Positions 1 to 7,480 of a stretch of 64,000 nucleotides of DNA are shown here, piece after piece. Source of the stretch: Tyzzerella sp. (lineage in GTDB: Bacteria > Bacillota > Clostridia > Lachnospirales > Lachnospiraceae). Each line of letters starts with the position of its first letter. Position 1 is the stretch's first letter. The stretch covers positions 1 to 64,000 of the forward strand of contig JAFTWA010000002.1 of the NCBI GenBank assembly GCA_017465565.1, read 5' to 3'. The position numbers and the translations under genes were made by a program. The notes under the pieces are model-generated. The model made no database searches and was not told the origin of the DNA. It saw only the letters and a list, made by a program, of their open reading frames with translations.

Positions 1-299
1 TCATCTTAATTTTAAGGCATAGTACCAACTATGTCCATTGTTTATGTCCATTTTTCTCAAATTTCTTTTCCTGCACGATATTCAATTGTCAATTTTCAAT
101 TTACTTCTCATTTAATCAGGATTCCGAGAAGTTATGATTTCTGTTGCCAGATTTCTATGTAAACGGAGGTCACAGTCCTCCGGAAGAAGGACTAACCGCC
201 TACCGTATATGGTAGCCTTGGATGTATATTGTAACATACAAGTAATAGTCGTGAAAGTACTAAAAATATTTTTATTAAAAGTGAACAAATATAACATAT
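1..299. other. Gene-free left edge holding one copy of a leader repeat
   Basis: No credible coding region is visible here. The only structured part is the 139-bp repeat at 151-289, described separately. The 150 bases to its left are AT-rich and contain no toxin reading frame of the kind that follows the second copy of the repeat. Confidence 0.6.
151..289 (-). repeat. 139-bp repeat, copy 1 (toxin leader/promoter without toxin)
   Basis: This stretch matches 7481-7619 base for base over 139 bp with about 13 mismatches by my count and no gaps, in the same orientation. Read on the minus strand it contains a conserved extended -10 element (TG-N-TACAAT, + strand ATTGTAACA) followed by a leader with two small hairpins (GGAGG/CCTCC and CTACC/GGTAG). 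In copy 2 this leader leads into a small holin-like toxin gene. Here no such reading frame follows at lower coordinates, so this copy looks like an orphaned promoter-leader remnant. Confidence 0.85.
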
Positions 300-561
300 A
301 TGAGCAATTTCAAAAATATAGAGTTAAAAAATTTTATGTATTACTATAGAAATAGAGAAATCTGAATTTGGAGTGATGAAGAATGCTTATTGTTATGGAT
401 ATGATTTGCTTGCTACAGATATCTCACCGGAAGCAATTGCATATTGCAAGGAACTGATGCCTAGTCACAAAGAGCATTTTAAGGTTCTGAATTGCGTGAA
501 TGAAGATTTATCTGAGAAATTCGATTTCATTTATGCAGTGGTAAAGAAAAAGGAGAAGTGA
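300..561 (+). pseudogene. Broken class I SAM-dependent methyltransferase
   Basis: The frame from 373 to 561 encodes a methyltransferase middle piece: LLATDISPEAIAYCKEL is the acidic loop after strand 2 that binds the SAM ribose, and KFDFIYAV is the strand-4 region. The glycine-rich motif I is missing upstream, and the protein stops right after strand 4 in a lysine-rich tail, so both ends are lost. A short frame from the ATG at 300 (MSNFKNIELKNFMYYYRNRE, then stop) may be the old N-terminus in another frame, which would imply an internal deletion. It is not expected to be functional. The following acetyltransferase starts one base after the stop codon. Confidence 0.7.
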
Positions 562-562
562 G

Positions 563-1084
563 ATGTTATTGAAAACTGAAAGATTACATATTCGCCATAT
601 AACTGAGAATGATTGGCAAAGTGTCAAAGAAATTTGGGAAGATTTCAATTTGTCACAATATGCACAGTATGACAGACCACACAATACAGATGAGGCATAC
701 GTCCGTGATAGAATGGAGATGTGGGCAAAAGCAAACAGTGGAATGGAGCATATGTTTTTTGCAGTGTGCCTCCACGACACAGTTATTGGATATATTGCTT
801 TCAATATAAGAAACAATGGACATGAAATTGGTTATTGCTTTCATTCCAATTACCATGGGAAAGGGTATGCAAAGGAAAGCCATAGGGCTCTTTTTAAATA
901 TCTAAAAAGCCTTGGTATAACAAGATTTTCTGCAGGGACAGCCATAAATAACCTGCCGTCAGTAAACCTGCTTAAGTCTTTGGGATTTAAACAGGTCGAA
1001 GAGGAAAAAGTATCGTTCTACAAGGATTCTGAAGGAAATGATATCGTTTTTGACGGTGGTATTTTTGAGTTGATATTGGACTAA
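563..1084 (+). CDS. GNAT family N-acetyltransferase (RimJ/RimL type)
   Basis: This 173-residue protein is a single GNAT domain of the kind that acetylates ribosomal protein N-termini or small amines from acetyl-CoA. It opens with the typical LKTERLHIRHITENDW. Motif A, which binds the acetyl-CoA pyrophosphate, is seen as IGYCFHSNYHGKGYAKES around residues 92-109, and the C-terminal part has SVNLLKSLGFKQVEEE. The length is normal for the family and the start has a clear ribosome site (AAGGAGAAG, 6 bases upstream). It overlaps nothing but abuts the methyltransferase remnant, so its transcription may start upstream of that remnant. The substrate cannot be told from sequence. Confidence 0.85.
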   Translation: MLLKTERLHIRHITENDWQSVKEIWEDFNLSQYAQYDRPHNTDEAYVRDRMEMWAKANSGMEHMFFAVCLHDTVIGYIAFNIRNNGHEIGYCFHSNYHGKGYAKESHRALFKYLKSLGITRFSAGTAINNLPSVNLLKSLGFKQVEEEKVSFYKDSEGNDIVFDGGIFELILD

Positions 1085-1162
1085 TGATTATTTTAAAGGG
1101 TAACTTGATAAAGTTTAGCGATAATGTTACAATTACAACAAATAAATGGCAGGAGATGTGTA

Positions 1163-1720
1163 ATGAAAACATATACAATTGTTGCGGGAGTTAATGGTGC
1201 TGGAAAGAGCAGCCTTACAGGTGTTCTCCGTACAGAGATAACAAATCTTGGAAAAATAGTTGATGTTGATAAAATGATTGTTAAGTGTGGCGGTAATGTC
1301 ATTGAGGGCGGTAAAAAATCAATCGAGCTCATTGATGCGTGTTTGGAAAAAGAAATTTGTTTTACCCAAGAAACCACTCTGTCGGGTCATAGAATTCTTG
1401 CTACTGTAAAAAAGGCAATTGAAAAAGGCTATTATATACGCCTCTATTATGTTGGCTTAAATACGGTTGAAGAGAGTCTTGCTCGTATTGAAAACCGTGT
1501 GAAAAAGGGTGGACACAATATACCTGATTCTGATGTAAAACGTAGATTCGGTAAACGATTTGAAGATTTAACTACTATTTTACAGTATTGTGACGAGGCA
1601 ACTTTTTATGATAATGAAAATGGTTTTGTTGCAGTTGCGGAGTACAAGAACGGTGAAATTTTACAAGTTGGTAATTTGAAACCAGAATGGCTAAGAGAAT
1701 TAATGGAGTATATGTCATGA
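1163..1720 (+). CDS. Zeta-toxin-like P-loop kinase
   Basis: This 186-residue P-loop protein has a Walker A motif GVNGAGKSS at residues 9-17, an aspartate cluster VDVDKM near residue 38, FTQETTLSG near residue 70, and an arginine-bearing stretch (RIENRVKKGG, DVKRRFGKRF). That order is the zeta toxin / UDP-GlcNAc kinase-like family, whose toxic members phosphorylate cell-wall precursors. I chose the ATG at 1163 because AGGAGA lies 7 bases upstream; an earlier in-frame ATG at 1124 has no such site. No epsilon-type or other antitoxin gene is next to it, so it may be a non-toxic housekeeping relative or an orphan. The toxin role is inference. Confidence 0.75.
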   Translation: MKTYTIVAGVNGAGKSSLTGVLRTEITNLGKIVDVDKMIVKCGGNVIEGGKKSIELIDACLEKEICFTQETTLSGHRILATVKKAIEKGYYIRLYYVGLNTVEESLARIENRVKKGGHNIPDSDVKRRFGKRFEDLTTILQYCDEATFYDNENGFVAVAEYKNGEILQVGNLKPEWLRELMEYMS

Positions 1721-1918
1721 ATCCATGGAACCGAGGGCTGAGGTGAAATTTGAACTCGGCCCTTGATTTTTGGTTATTTGGGTGGCAAATTCTCAGTTTC
1801 CACGAGTAATTCTTGGTTTGTGTTGTGGTATTTTATGTCATGAAATGAGAGAGTTTGAGAAAATACTGCCAGATTACAAAGAAAGACGTAAGATTTTAAG
1901 ACGCTATCCATGTAAGGG

Positions 1919-2851
1919 TTAAAGCAATTCAATTTGTTTGTACAGATGTAGGAGTGAGAAGAAGAATATTCCCGTTAAAATCATAACTACAATTAGATAT
2001 ATTAACACGCGTATCAATTTTTTATCCTTCACCGTTTCCACCGACTCTGATTCCCAGGAAAGTTCTTTGCCTTCTAGCAATGTATGCCATGAGTTATAAA
2101 TTCTTACATACATATAGATTGGAATTCCAAGACCCATGCCACTTCCTAAGACAGAGGCGGTTCTATTTGTTGCTTTAGTTAAAGAAAGTTTTCCACCATC
2201 TATATCTTCTACTTGGATTCCTAAGATTCCTTTTCCTAACGTGGTGCCGAACTTTGAAAGCAATACAGGTTCTATAAAAAGAGTCAACATAACAATAAAC
2301 AGGCCAATTAAGATTTGTCCTATAAGTCCTACATTTGCCGGTCTTATATGAAGTGCAAGGATTAGTAGAGTATAGATTATAATTCTAAGCAGATACCAAT
2401 CAAGCATTCTTGCAAAAAATCTGCGTGCCGATATTTTTTCTCTTGGAATGATGTCTTGTTCTATCTGTAAGTTTTGGTTATCGTTGTTTTCCAGTAATAG
2501 TTCTAAATATTTATTGGCATTCATGGAATTATAACTTACTTCATCTGTCTGCATTGTCCTGCAAACATCTTTTGAACGCATAAGTTTCTCTGTTTTTCTA
2601 TCCAAATCTAGCAGGCAATTTGCGAGAATGAGTTTGAGCTGCAGACTTCCATCCTGAAGTTTTTTTATATCTTCTAATGAAATCTGTAAATTCCTCAATA
2701 ATTTAATTTTCATTAATGTGTCCGCATCTTCCACTGAGTAATCGCGATAGCCATTGGCATTTCTTGCAGGAGTTATCAGACCTTCCGATTCATAAAATCG
2801 AATGTTCGCACGTGTCATTTCCGTATGTTGTTCTATCTCTTTAATTGTCAT
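1919..2851 (-). CDS. MerR-family regulator fused to an RDD membrane domain
   Basis: The first 70 residues are a MerR winged helix (MTIKEIEQHTEMTRANIRFY, then GLITPARNANGYRDYS). After a linker of about 70 residues comes an RDD domain beginning ARRFFARMLDWYLLR near residue 143, with four hydrophobic segments up to the C-terminus. A one-component regulator anchored in the membrane is therefore predicted, sensing a membrane or envelope signal; the ligand is unknown. The ATG at 2851 has an AAAGGGG ribosome site 8 bases upstream; a GTG three codons earlier is less likely. The promoter has a 19-bp spacer, typical for MerR control (see 2883-2913), so autoregulation is likely. It is transcribed alone. 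Confidence 0.85.
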   Translation of the reverse strand: MTIKEIEQHTEMTRANIRFYESEGLITPARNANGYRDYSVEDADTLMKIKLLRNLQISLEDIKKLQDGSLQLKLILANCLLDLDRKTEKLMRSKDVCRTMQTDEVSYNSMNANKYLELLLENNDNQNLQIEQDIIPREKISARRFFARMLDWYLLRIIIYTLLILALHIRPANVGLIGQILIGLFIVMLTLFIEPVLLSKFGTTLGKGILGIQVEDIDGGKLSLTKATNRTASVLGSGMGLGIPIYMYVRIYNSWHTLLEGKELSWESESVETVKDKKLIRVLIYLIVVMILTGIFFFSLLHLYKQIELL

Positions 2852-2882
2852 AAATAACACCCCTTTCCCTATCTCTAATTAT

Positions 2883-2913
2883 ATATTAGGGTATAAAGGT
2901 ACTTGACAGTCAA
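2883..2913 (-). promoter_or_regulatory. MerR-type promoter with 19-bp spacer
   Basis: On the minus strand TTGACT (2908-2913) and TAATAT (2883-2888) are separated by exactly 19 bases. MerR proteins act on such overlong spacers by twisting the DNA. The -35 box lies inside a palindrome, CTTGAC-T-GTCAAG. Confidence 0.65.
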
Positions 2914-2919
2914 GAAAAA

Positions 2920-3387
2920 CTATAAGAATTTGCGAATTATGCTGCCAAGTTCTACGAGAATTGGAATAAGTCCATCTACATCCCAGTAGATTCCGATCAT
3001 AATCAAAGCTTTATAAAGAAAACGGGTTGTTTCTTCATCTGTATGTTCAAGAGTATTTATATAAGTAGCAAGTGTTTGTGTTCCAGAGAGAATAAGGACT
3101 TTTAAAGCACGAATATCCTCGTCGGAATCCCAAAGCTCCTGCATATCGTAATTATTATTTCTTCCGCATGGATAAGCACACTCAAAGCAAGATGGAATAA
3201 TACGTTTCTTTTCAGCCATTACACGTTCATATACGGAACTAAGTTCGTCTTCATTAAGCTTTGAAGTAGCAATGGTCGCAATCAAACCTTCAAGAAGTAT
3301 CTTATCTGTAGTTTCTGTAATCAGTTCTTCATTCCCCTCTGTTGCTCTTGCGAGACCAATCAGAGCTCCAATTAACTTATCTTTCAT
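2920..3387 (-). CDS. Small helical protein with a three-cysteine motif
   Basis: This 155-residue protein is predicted to be almost all helix, with one cysteine cluster C67-x2-C70-x3-C74 (CFECAYPCG). It looks related to the helical hydroxylamine-reductase-like proteins found beside ferredoxins in Clostridia, but it is far too short to be a full hybrid-cluster protein. It ends an operon with the 4Fe-4S protein at 3399-3998, only 11 bases downstream of that gene, so a shared redox role is plausible. The ribosome site AAGGAG lies before ATG 3387. The function is not established. Confidence 0.6.
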   Translation of the reverse strand: MKDKLIGALIGLARATEGNEELITETTDKILLEGLIATIATSKLNEDELSSVYERVMAEKKRIIPSCFECAYPCGRNNNYDMQELWDSDEDIRALKVLILSGTQTLATYINTLEHTDEETTRFLYKALIMIGIYWDVDGLIPILVELGSIIRKFL

Positions 3388-3398
3388 AAACTTCTCCT

Positions 3399-3998
3399 TT
3401 AGATTTCTTTTATAATCTTTCCTTCAGTAGAAAGTGTAACAATTTTGAGTGGCAGCTTTTTACGACTTGATACAAGGGCTTTTCTTACAGCATTTTCCAT
3501 GCCGCCACAGCAAGGAACTTCCATACGTGTAACCGTAACACTCTTGATTTCATTTGTTGCAATAATCTGTGTTAATTTTTCGCTATAATCAACAGCATCA
3601 AGCTTTGGACATCCAATCAAAGTTACTTTTCCCTTCATAAAGTCATTGTGGAAATTTCCATAAGCATATGCAGTGCAGTCTGCAGCAATAAGTAAATCAG
3701 CATCTTTGAAATAAGGTGCGTTTGGCGCAGCAAGCTTAATTTGAACTGGCCAGTGTTTTAACTTACTTTGGGAAGAAAGAACAGCTTCCTCATCATATGC
3801 AAGTGCCTCTCTTTCTTCAAAAGAAATAGCATCCATAGGACATGCAGGAAGGCAGTCACCTAGTCCATCGCAATAGTCTTCACGTAAAAGAGTGGCTTTT
3901 CCCTCTCTAATGCCGATGGCTCCTTCGTGGCAGGCTCTGGCACAGAGCCCACAGCCATTACATTTATTTTGGTCAATTGTAATAATCTTTCTAATCAT
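3399..3998 (-). CDS. 4Fe-4S ferredoxin-type protein with C-terminal cysteine domain
   Basis: The first 60 residues hold a ferredoxin fold. Cysteines 13, 16, 19 and 23 form the classical cluster (CNGCGLCARAC), and a second set at 43, 49 and 53 has the altered spacing CDGLGDCLPAC. The remaining 140 residues carry a CPKLD motif and VPCCGGMENA, which could bind another cofactor. Proteins of this design are common in anaerobes next to hybrid-cluster or nitrosative-stress genes. It is the first gene of a two-gene operon with the helical protein downstream. The start has AGGAGAGGAAA upstream. An electron-transfer role is inferred from the motifs; the partner is unknown. Confidence 0.8.
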   Translation of the reverse strand: MIRKIITIDQNKCNGCGLCARACHEGAIGIREGKATLLREDYCDGLGDCLPACPMDAISFEEREALAYDEEAVLSSQSKLKHWPVQIKLAAPNAPYFKDADLLIAADCTAYAYGNFHNDFMKGKVTLIGCPKLDAVDYSEKLTQIIATNEIKSVTVTRMEVPCCGGMENAVRKALVSSRKKLPLKIVTLSTEGKIIKEI

Positions 3999-4111
3999 AT
4001 CTTTTTCCTCTCCTGTAGAATATTCATTGAACTTCTTAGAAAATTATAGCATAATTGTAACATAAAAAAATAGTGATTAAGTCACAAAAATGGATAAAAG
4101 AGGAAAAAGTT

Positions 4112-4861
4112 ATGGTTATATTTTTGACAAGCAGCCCAACAGGACCATTAGACAATAGTCGTTTTGTGGATGGCGTGGATGAGAAAAATAATTTTCTTGT
4201 ACATTTGAAAAAATATTGGAAAGAAAATGCGAGATGCCTCATTATCTCGGCGTTTCCGGCAGATGATGCAGCAAATGACGATATGCAAATGGGAATGGCG
4301 CAGGCGATGCGCAAAAGTGGGCTTTCGCTCAGTGCTTTCGATGTCTGGGACGATAGAACAGAGGATTATTCAGAAGCAGTGCTGAATTCATATGATGTTG
4401 TGTTTCTTGGCGGTGGTCATGTGCCGACAGAAAATGAATTTTTCCACAGAATTCATCTAAAAGAAAAGATGCAGAAATTCGATGGTGTGATTATCGGCAT
4501 TAGCGCAGGGACAATGAACAGTGCAGAGATTGTATATGCGCAGCCAGAAATGCCAGGTGAAGCAGTAGATCCAAACTATGAGCGTTTTCTTCCAGGGCTT
4601 GGGCTTACCAATACAAATATTCTTCCACATTACCAGATGGTAAAGGACTGGATGCTGGACGGAATGCGTCTATATGAGGAAATTACTTTTGGGGATAGCT
4701 GGGGAAGGGAATTCCTTGTGCTGCCAGATGGAAGTTACCTCGTAATCGAAGATGGTAAGGAAATAGTTGTCGGAGAGGCATATAGGATTGCGGATGGTAA
4801 GATAGAGCAGATATGCGAGGATGATAATGCAGTTATTTGGATGGATTTACCGTCGCATTGA
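4112..4861 (+). CDS. Peptidase S51 family (dipeptidase E-like) hydrolase
   Basis: This 249-residue protein has the class I glutamine-amidotransferase-like fold of peptidase S51. VVFLGGGHVPTENEFF around residues 96-111 is the substrate-binding loop, and GISAGTMNSA carries the nucleophile Ser131; His in the GGH motif may complete the triad. Family members cleave aspartyl dipeptides or cyanophycin. The ATG at 4112 follows GAGGAAAAAG; an upstream ATG at 4073 lacks a site. The last 13 codons overlap the next gene in another frame, and the C-terminus may have been altered by a deletion that joined the two genes (see findings). Confidence 0.8.
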   Translation: MVIFLTSSPTGPLDNSRFVDGVDEKNNFLVHLKKYWKENARCLIISAFPADDAANDDMQMGMAQAMRKSGLSLSAFDVWDDRTEDYSEAVLNSYDVVFLGGGHVPTENEFFHRIHLKEKMQKFDGVIIGISAGTMNSAEIVYAQPEMPGEAVDPNYERFLPGLGLTNTNILPHYQMVKDWMLDGMRLYEEITFGDSWGREFLVLPDGSYLVIEDGKEIVVGEAYRIADGKIEQICEDDNAVIWMDLPSH

Positions 4862-6119
4862 ACCGAAGGTAATAAAGTTTTCCGTTTCTTATTATCCGAA
4901 AGCATCAGAGTATGATCCGGAACCTTCAGAAGAACAGAAGATGTTTCATGATTTTTGTGCTCATACAGGATGGAAACTTGCCTGCACATCTGCCCAGATG
5001 CAGATATTTTACAATGAAGAGGAAAATCCAACACCTATCGAAACAGAACCTGAACTAGAAGTGGAAGCAATTCATGCTTCGGCAAAAAAAGGTTTCATAT
5101 CTTCCTATATTTTGCTGACAGTGCTTGCGTTACTGCAAGGAGCGCTATTTGTTTCATCGCTGCTTGGTGCTCCAATAGGGGTGCTCTCTAATCCAAGCAG
5201 ATTAATGGCTGGATTTAGTTTCTTGCTTCTTTTCATTCTATGTGTCGTTGAGCTTGTTTGTTATTTCAATTGGCACTCGAAAGCAAAAAAGGCAGCAGAA
5301 CACGGCGAGTTTTTGAAGGTTCCAAGCACTTCCAAATTCCAGAGGATTATACTTGTGGCTGCCTTCATTAGTTTGGTATATTGGGTAATTAATTTCATTG
5401 TATGTGGCGATAATATACAAAGATGGATTGGTATTTTGATGTGTATTTATATACCTGCCGTTTTCATAATTGTAAATGCCACGAAAGAATTCCTGAAACA
5501 CAGAAAAGCGGCAAGGGGTGTTAACCGTACCGTCACCACACTCACTAGTTTTCTAGTTTCATTTGCGTTAATGGGACTGATTGTATTTGTTACGTTTTAT
5601 GCATCATCGAATGGGCTTTTGGCAAATAAAGAGGAAGAAACTTACGAACATAATGGAATGACTTGGATAATCCATCAGGATGAGCTTCCGCTGACTGTGG
5701 AAGACTTTATGGAAGTAGATTACGACGGATACATTAAAGAACGCAGTGGAAACGAGTCGTTGCTTCTGGGACAACTGGAAATGAAGCAGAGACCACGTTT
5801 TGATGCAGATGATTACACAGATATTCCGCAGCTTGAATACACGATAGTAGTAGTGAAAATCCCAGCACTCTATGATATGTGTAAAGAGCGTCTGATTTAT
5901 GAGCAGGAAGAACTGTATTTAATCCATGAATTAGAGTACAAACAGGAGGATGCAACGCCGTGGGGCGCTAATGAAGCCTATCGGTTGTATGATTCTAATT
6001 CTGGGGCTTCAAACGAATATCTGCTTTGTTATGACGATTTTCTTGTGGAAATTAATTTTAGTTGGGAGCCGACTGTTGAACAGATGGCTGTTGTTGGAGA
6101 AAAGTTAGGTCGGAATTGA
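4821..6119 (+). CDS. DUF2812 membrane protein, N-terminus apparently shortened
   Basis: Residues 20-75 match the core of DUF2812 (FSVSYYPKASEYDPE, then GWKLACTSAQMQIFYNE). They are followed by four to five transmembrane segments between about residues 90 and 265 and a soluble C-terminal domain of about 165 residues. Usual DUF2812 proteins have some 40-60 more residues before this core and are encoded after a PadR regulator; neither is present here. The apparent start at 4821 or 4824 lies inside the S51 gene and has no convincing ribosome site. I infer a deletion that removed the promoter, regulator and N-terminal codons. Function in other bacteria is unknown, probably envelope-related. Confidence 0.65.
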   Translation: MIMQLFGWIYRRIEPKVIKFSVSYYPKASEYDPEPSEEQKMFHDFCAHTGWKLACTSAQMQIFYNEEENPTPIETEPELEVEAIHASAKKGFISSYILLTVLALLQGALFVSSLLGAPIGVLSNPSRLMAGFSFLLLFILCVVELVCYFNWHSKAKKAAEHGEFLKVPSTSKFQRIILVAAFISLVYWVINFIVCGDNIQRWIGILMCIYIPAVFIIVNATKEFLKHRKAARGVNRTVTTLTSFLVSFALMGLIVFVTFYASSNGLLANKEEETYEHNGMTWIIHQDELPLTVEDFMEVDYDGYIKERSGNESLLLGQLEMKQRPRFDADDYTDIPQLEYTIVVVKIPALYDMCKERLIYEQEELYLIHELEYKQEDATPWGANEAYRLYDSNSGASNEYLLCYDDFLVEINFSWEPTVEQMAVVGEKLGRN

Positions 6120-6137
6120 AAAGCGGGCCACGATTGT

Positions 6138-6560
6138 TCAATGTCATTAAGTTAAGGAAACGTTCTAGCTACAATGACTAAAAACAATCAAATTATAATC
6201 AGAGATATTAATCCACTGCATCGTTTGATGTGGTGGATTTTTACTTGGATAAAAAATTGAGATTTTCCATATAGACAAAAAATGTCGCTCTATGCATATA
6301 CTTTGGGCGAATCTGTTGGCATCCGAGAACACTTTTCTCGCATAAGGAAAAATGGAGCAAAAAATCAAAGGAATTCCATGAAAATCAGGAGATTTTTCTC
6401 CATGGAGCTACAAAAATATTGTATATGGAAAATCTCAATTTTTTTATCCAAGTAAAAATCCACCACATCAAAAACGATGCAGTGGATTAATATCTCTGAT
6501 TATAATTTGATTGTTTTTAGTCATTGTAGCCAGAATGTTTCCTTAACTTAATGACATTGA
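6138..6560. mobile_element. 423-bp palindromic non-coding insertion (MITE-like)
   Basis: The two outer arms (about 6138-6272 and 6423-6560) are inverted copies of each other with few mismatches; the middle 150 bp pairs less well. The ends read TCAATGTCATTAAGTTAAGG and its complement. Flanking bases ACGATTGT at 6130-6137 and 6561-6568 form an 8-bp target duplication. The insertion split a terminator hairpin: removing the element and one copy of the duplication restores GCCACGATTGTTAC / GTAACAATCGTGGC. No transposase is encoded. The end motif recalls IS4-family ends, so mobilisation by such an element elsewhere is possible (inference). Confidence 0.85.
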
Positions 6561-6598
6561 ACGATTGTTACTCTGTTTTGCGTAACAATCGTGGCTTT
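6561..6598 (+). terminator. Residual terminator of the DUF2812 gene
   Basis: CGATTGTTAC (6562-6571) and GTAACAATCG (6582-6591) form a 10-bp stem followed by GTGGCTTTT. The original stem was 14 bp; its outer left arm (GCCACGATTGTT) is now at 6127-6138 on the other side of the palindromic insertion. The duplicated target sequence left a shorter but still workable hairpin. Confidence 0.75.
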
Positions 6599-6603
6599 TG
6601 TCA

Positions 6604-7170
6604 TTATATGACACGTATTTCAAAAGCTGTAGTCTGCGGTGGAATGCTCGCGGTCATAAAGGATGCATGGCGTACCCGCACTCGCAGACCTGGAGTTAGT
6701 CCTGAAAAGTTCATTGGTCTTCCAAGTCTGTCAAAAATCAATGTATTTGCAGGAACATTGAATCTTATGATGGAAGAAGGATTACCATCACTAATCGTTG
6801 TAAAGTTTCGATTTTGTCGGTCAATATCCAAGATTCTTCCGACGGTTACGTTGTCAGAAATCGGTCTTCTCACGATTCGAATCAAATAAGCAGAAGCCTG
6901 AGGTGGGATACTTCTTGTCATGGCGGAAGAAACTACAGCATTTATAGTCATGCCGGTAGTTAAAGTATTTGGGCGTACACGATTGTTATTTTCATCAAAG
7001 ATAACGGTGTTGTTTCCGATGACAAGCCGAATTGTTTGTTCCGTTCTTCTGTTAGCTGAGCGGTCTACATAAGATACAGTAACCAGAGTATTGCCTCTGT
7101 CTGAAGTAATATTTTCTATAATCCCATTTGTAATATGGATAACTGAATTGTTTGGAAAAAAATTGACCAT
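6604..7170 (-). CDS. Hypothetical beta-rich protein with two tandem repeats
   Basis: I do not recognise a named family. The 188 residues consist of two similar halves, each a run of short beta strands ending in the same signature: TRSIPPQASAYLIRIV near residue 85-100 and TASIPPQTTAFEIRVI at the C-terminus. Before each comes N-T-(V/L)-I-F-D. No signal peptide or membrane segment is visible. The start at 7170 has AGAGGTGCCCT upstream. It is a monocistronic gene between the palindromic element and the toxin locus. A small beta-barrel, ligand- or envelope-binding role is only a guess. Confidence 0.7.
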   Translation of the reverse strand: MVNFFPNNSVIHITNGIIENITSDRGNTLVTVSYVDRSANRRTEQTIRLVIGNNTVIFDENNNRVRPNTLTTGMTINAVVSSAMTRSIPPQASAYLIRIVRRPISDNVTVGRILDIDRQNRNFTTISDGNPSSIIRFNVPANTLIFDRLGRPMNFSGLTPGLRVRVRHASFMTASIPPQTTAFEIRVI

Positions 7171-7232
7171 AGGGCACCTCTAAATGTTTTGTATTAATAT
7201 ATTCAAAAGTTTCCTAAATGTCTTATGAAAGA

Positions 7233-7261
7233 TTGACAGTTTATCATAGATGAATTATACT
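7233..7261 (+). promoter_or_regulatory. Sigma-A promoter of the antitoxin RNA
   Basis: TTGACA (7233-7238) and TATACT (7256-7261) are separated by 17 bases, a near-consensus promoter. No reading frame follows before the terminator at 7321-7362, so it drives a short RNA. Confidence 0.85.
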
Positions 7262-7266
7262 GAATT

Positions 7267-7362
7267 TGAAAATAAGGCTACCGATAGACGGTTAGTCCTA
7301 AAGATATTTTGTTACTAAAAGTAATCGCCACATCTTGTCAGGGACTGGCGATTACTTTTTTG
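7267..7362 (+). ncRNA. Candidate RNA antitoxin, convergent with a holin-like toxin
   Basis: A transcript of about 95 nt is predicted from the promoter at 7233-7261 to the hairpin GTAATCGCCA (7321-7330) / TGGCGATTAC (7347-7356) plus six Ts. Its last bases are antisense to the final codons of the toxin gene, and the hairpin also ends the toxin mRNA. The 5' part (7277-7302, AAGGCTACC then CGGTTAGTCCT) repeats in the same polarity a segment of the toxin mRNA leader. This is the layout of type I toxin-antitoxin loci with overlapping 3' ends, such as txpA/ratA. Regulation is inferred from layout, not shown. Confidence 0.7.
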
Positions 7363-7444
7363 ATTGATTTATAAAAGCAATTAACGTGGAAGTAACAATG
7401 CCAAGCATCATTAAGACCAAGGATAAAAGTTCAAAATCAGTCAT
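7352..7444 (-). CDS. Small holin-like membrane toxin (type I TA)
   Basis: A 30-residue peptide begins MTDFELLSLVLMMLGIVTST, continues with a hydrophobic stretch and ends in NQSKK. A single membrane helix flanked by an acidic N-terminus and lysine C-terminus is the pattern of the TxpA/BsrG and putative holin-like toxin families of Firmicutes, which depolarise the membrane when overproduced. The ribosome site AAAGGGGG lies 8 bases before the ATG. A minus-strand promoter lies in the repeat at 7481-7619, giving a leader of about 100 nt with hairpins that could hide the ribosome site. The stop codon falls inside the shared bidirectional terminator. Confidence 0.8.
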   Translation of the reverse strand: MTDFELLSLVLMMLGIVTSTLIAFINQSKK

Positions 7445-7480
7445 AAAGTATGTCCCCCTTTCCTAGATTTTCGTTTCCGA

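Noticed and set aside
112..297. Minus-strand 61-codon frame over repeat copy 1
   Set aside because: It lies across the promoter-leader repeat, and the other copy of the repeat does not keep the frame as a gene.
1845..1922. A 25-codon frame (MREFEKILPDYKERRKILRR...) before the MerR-RDD gene
   Set aside because: No ribosome site, no recognisable family, and it runs into the end of the opposite gene; probably a remnant or chance.
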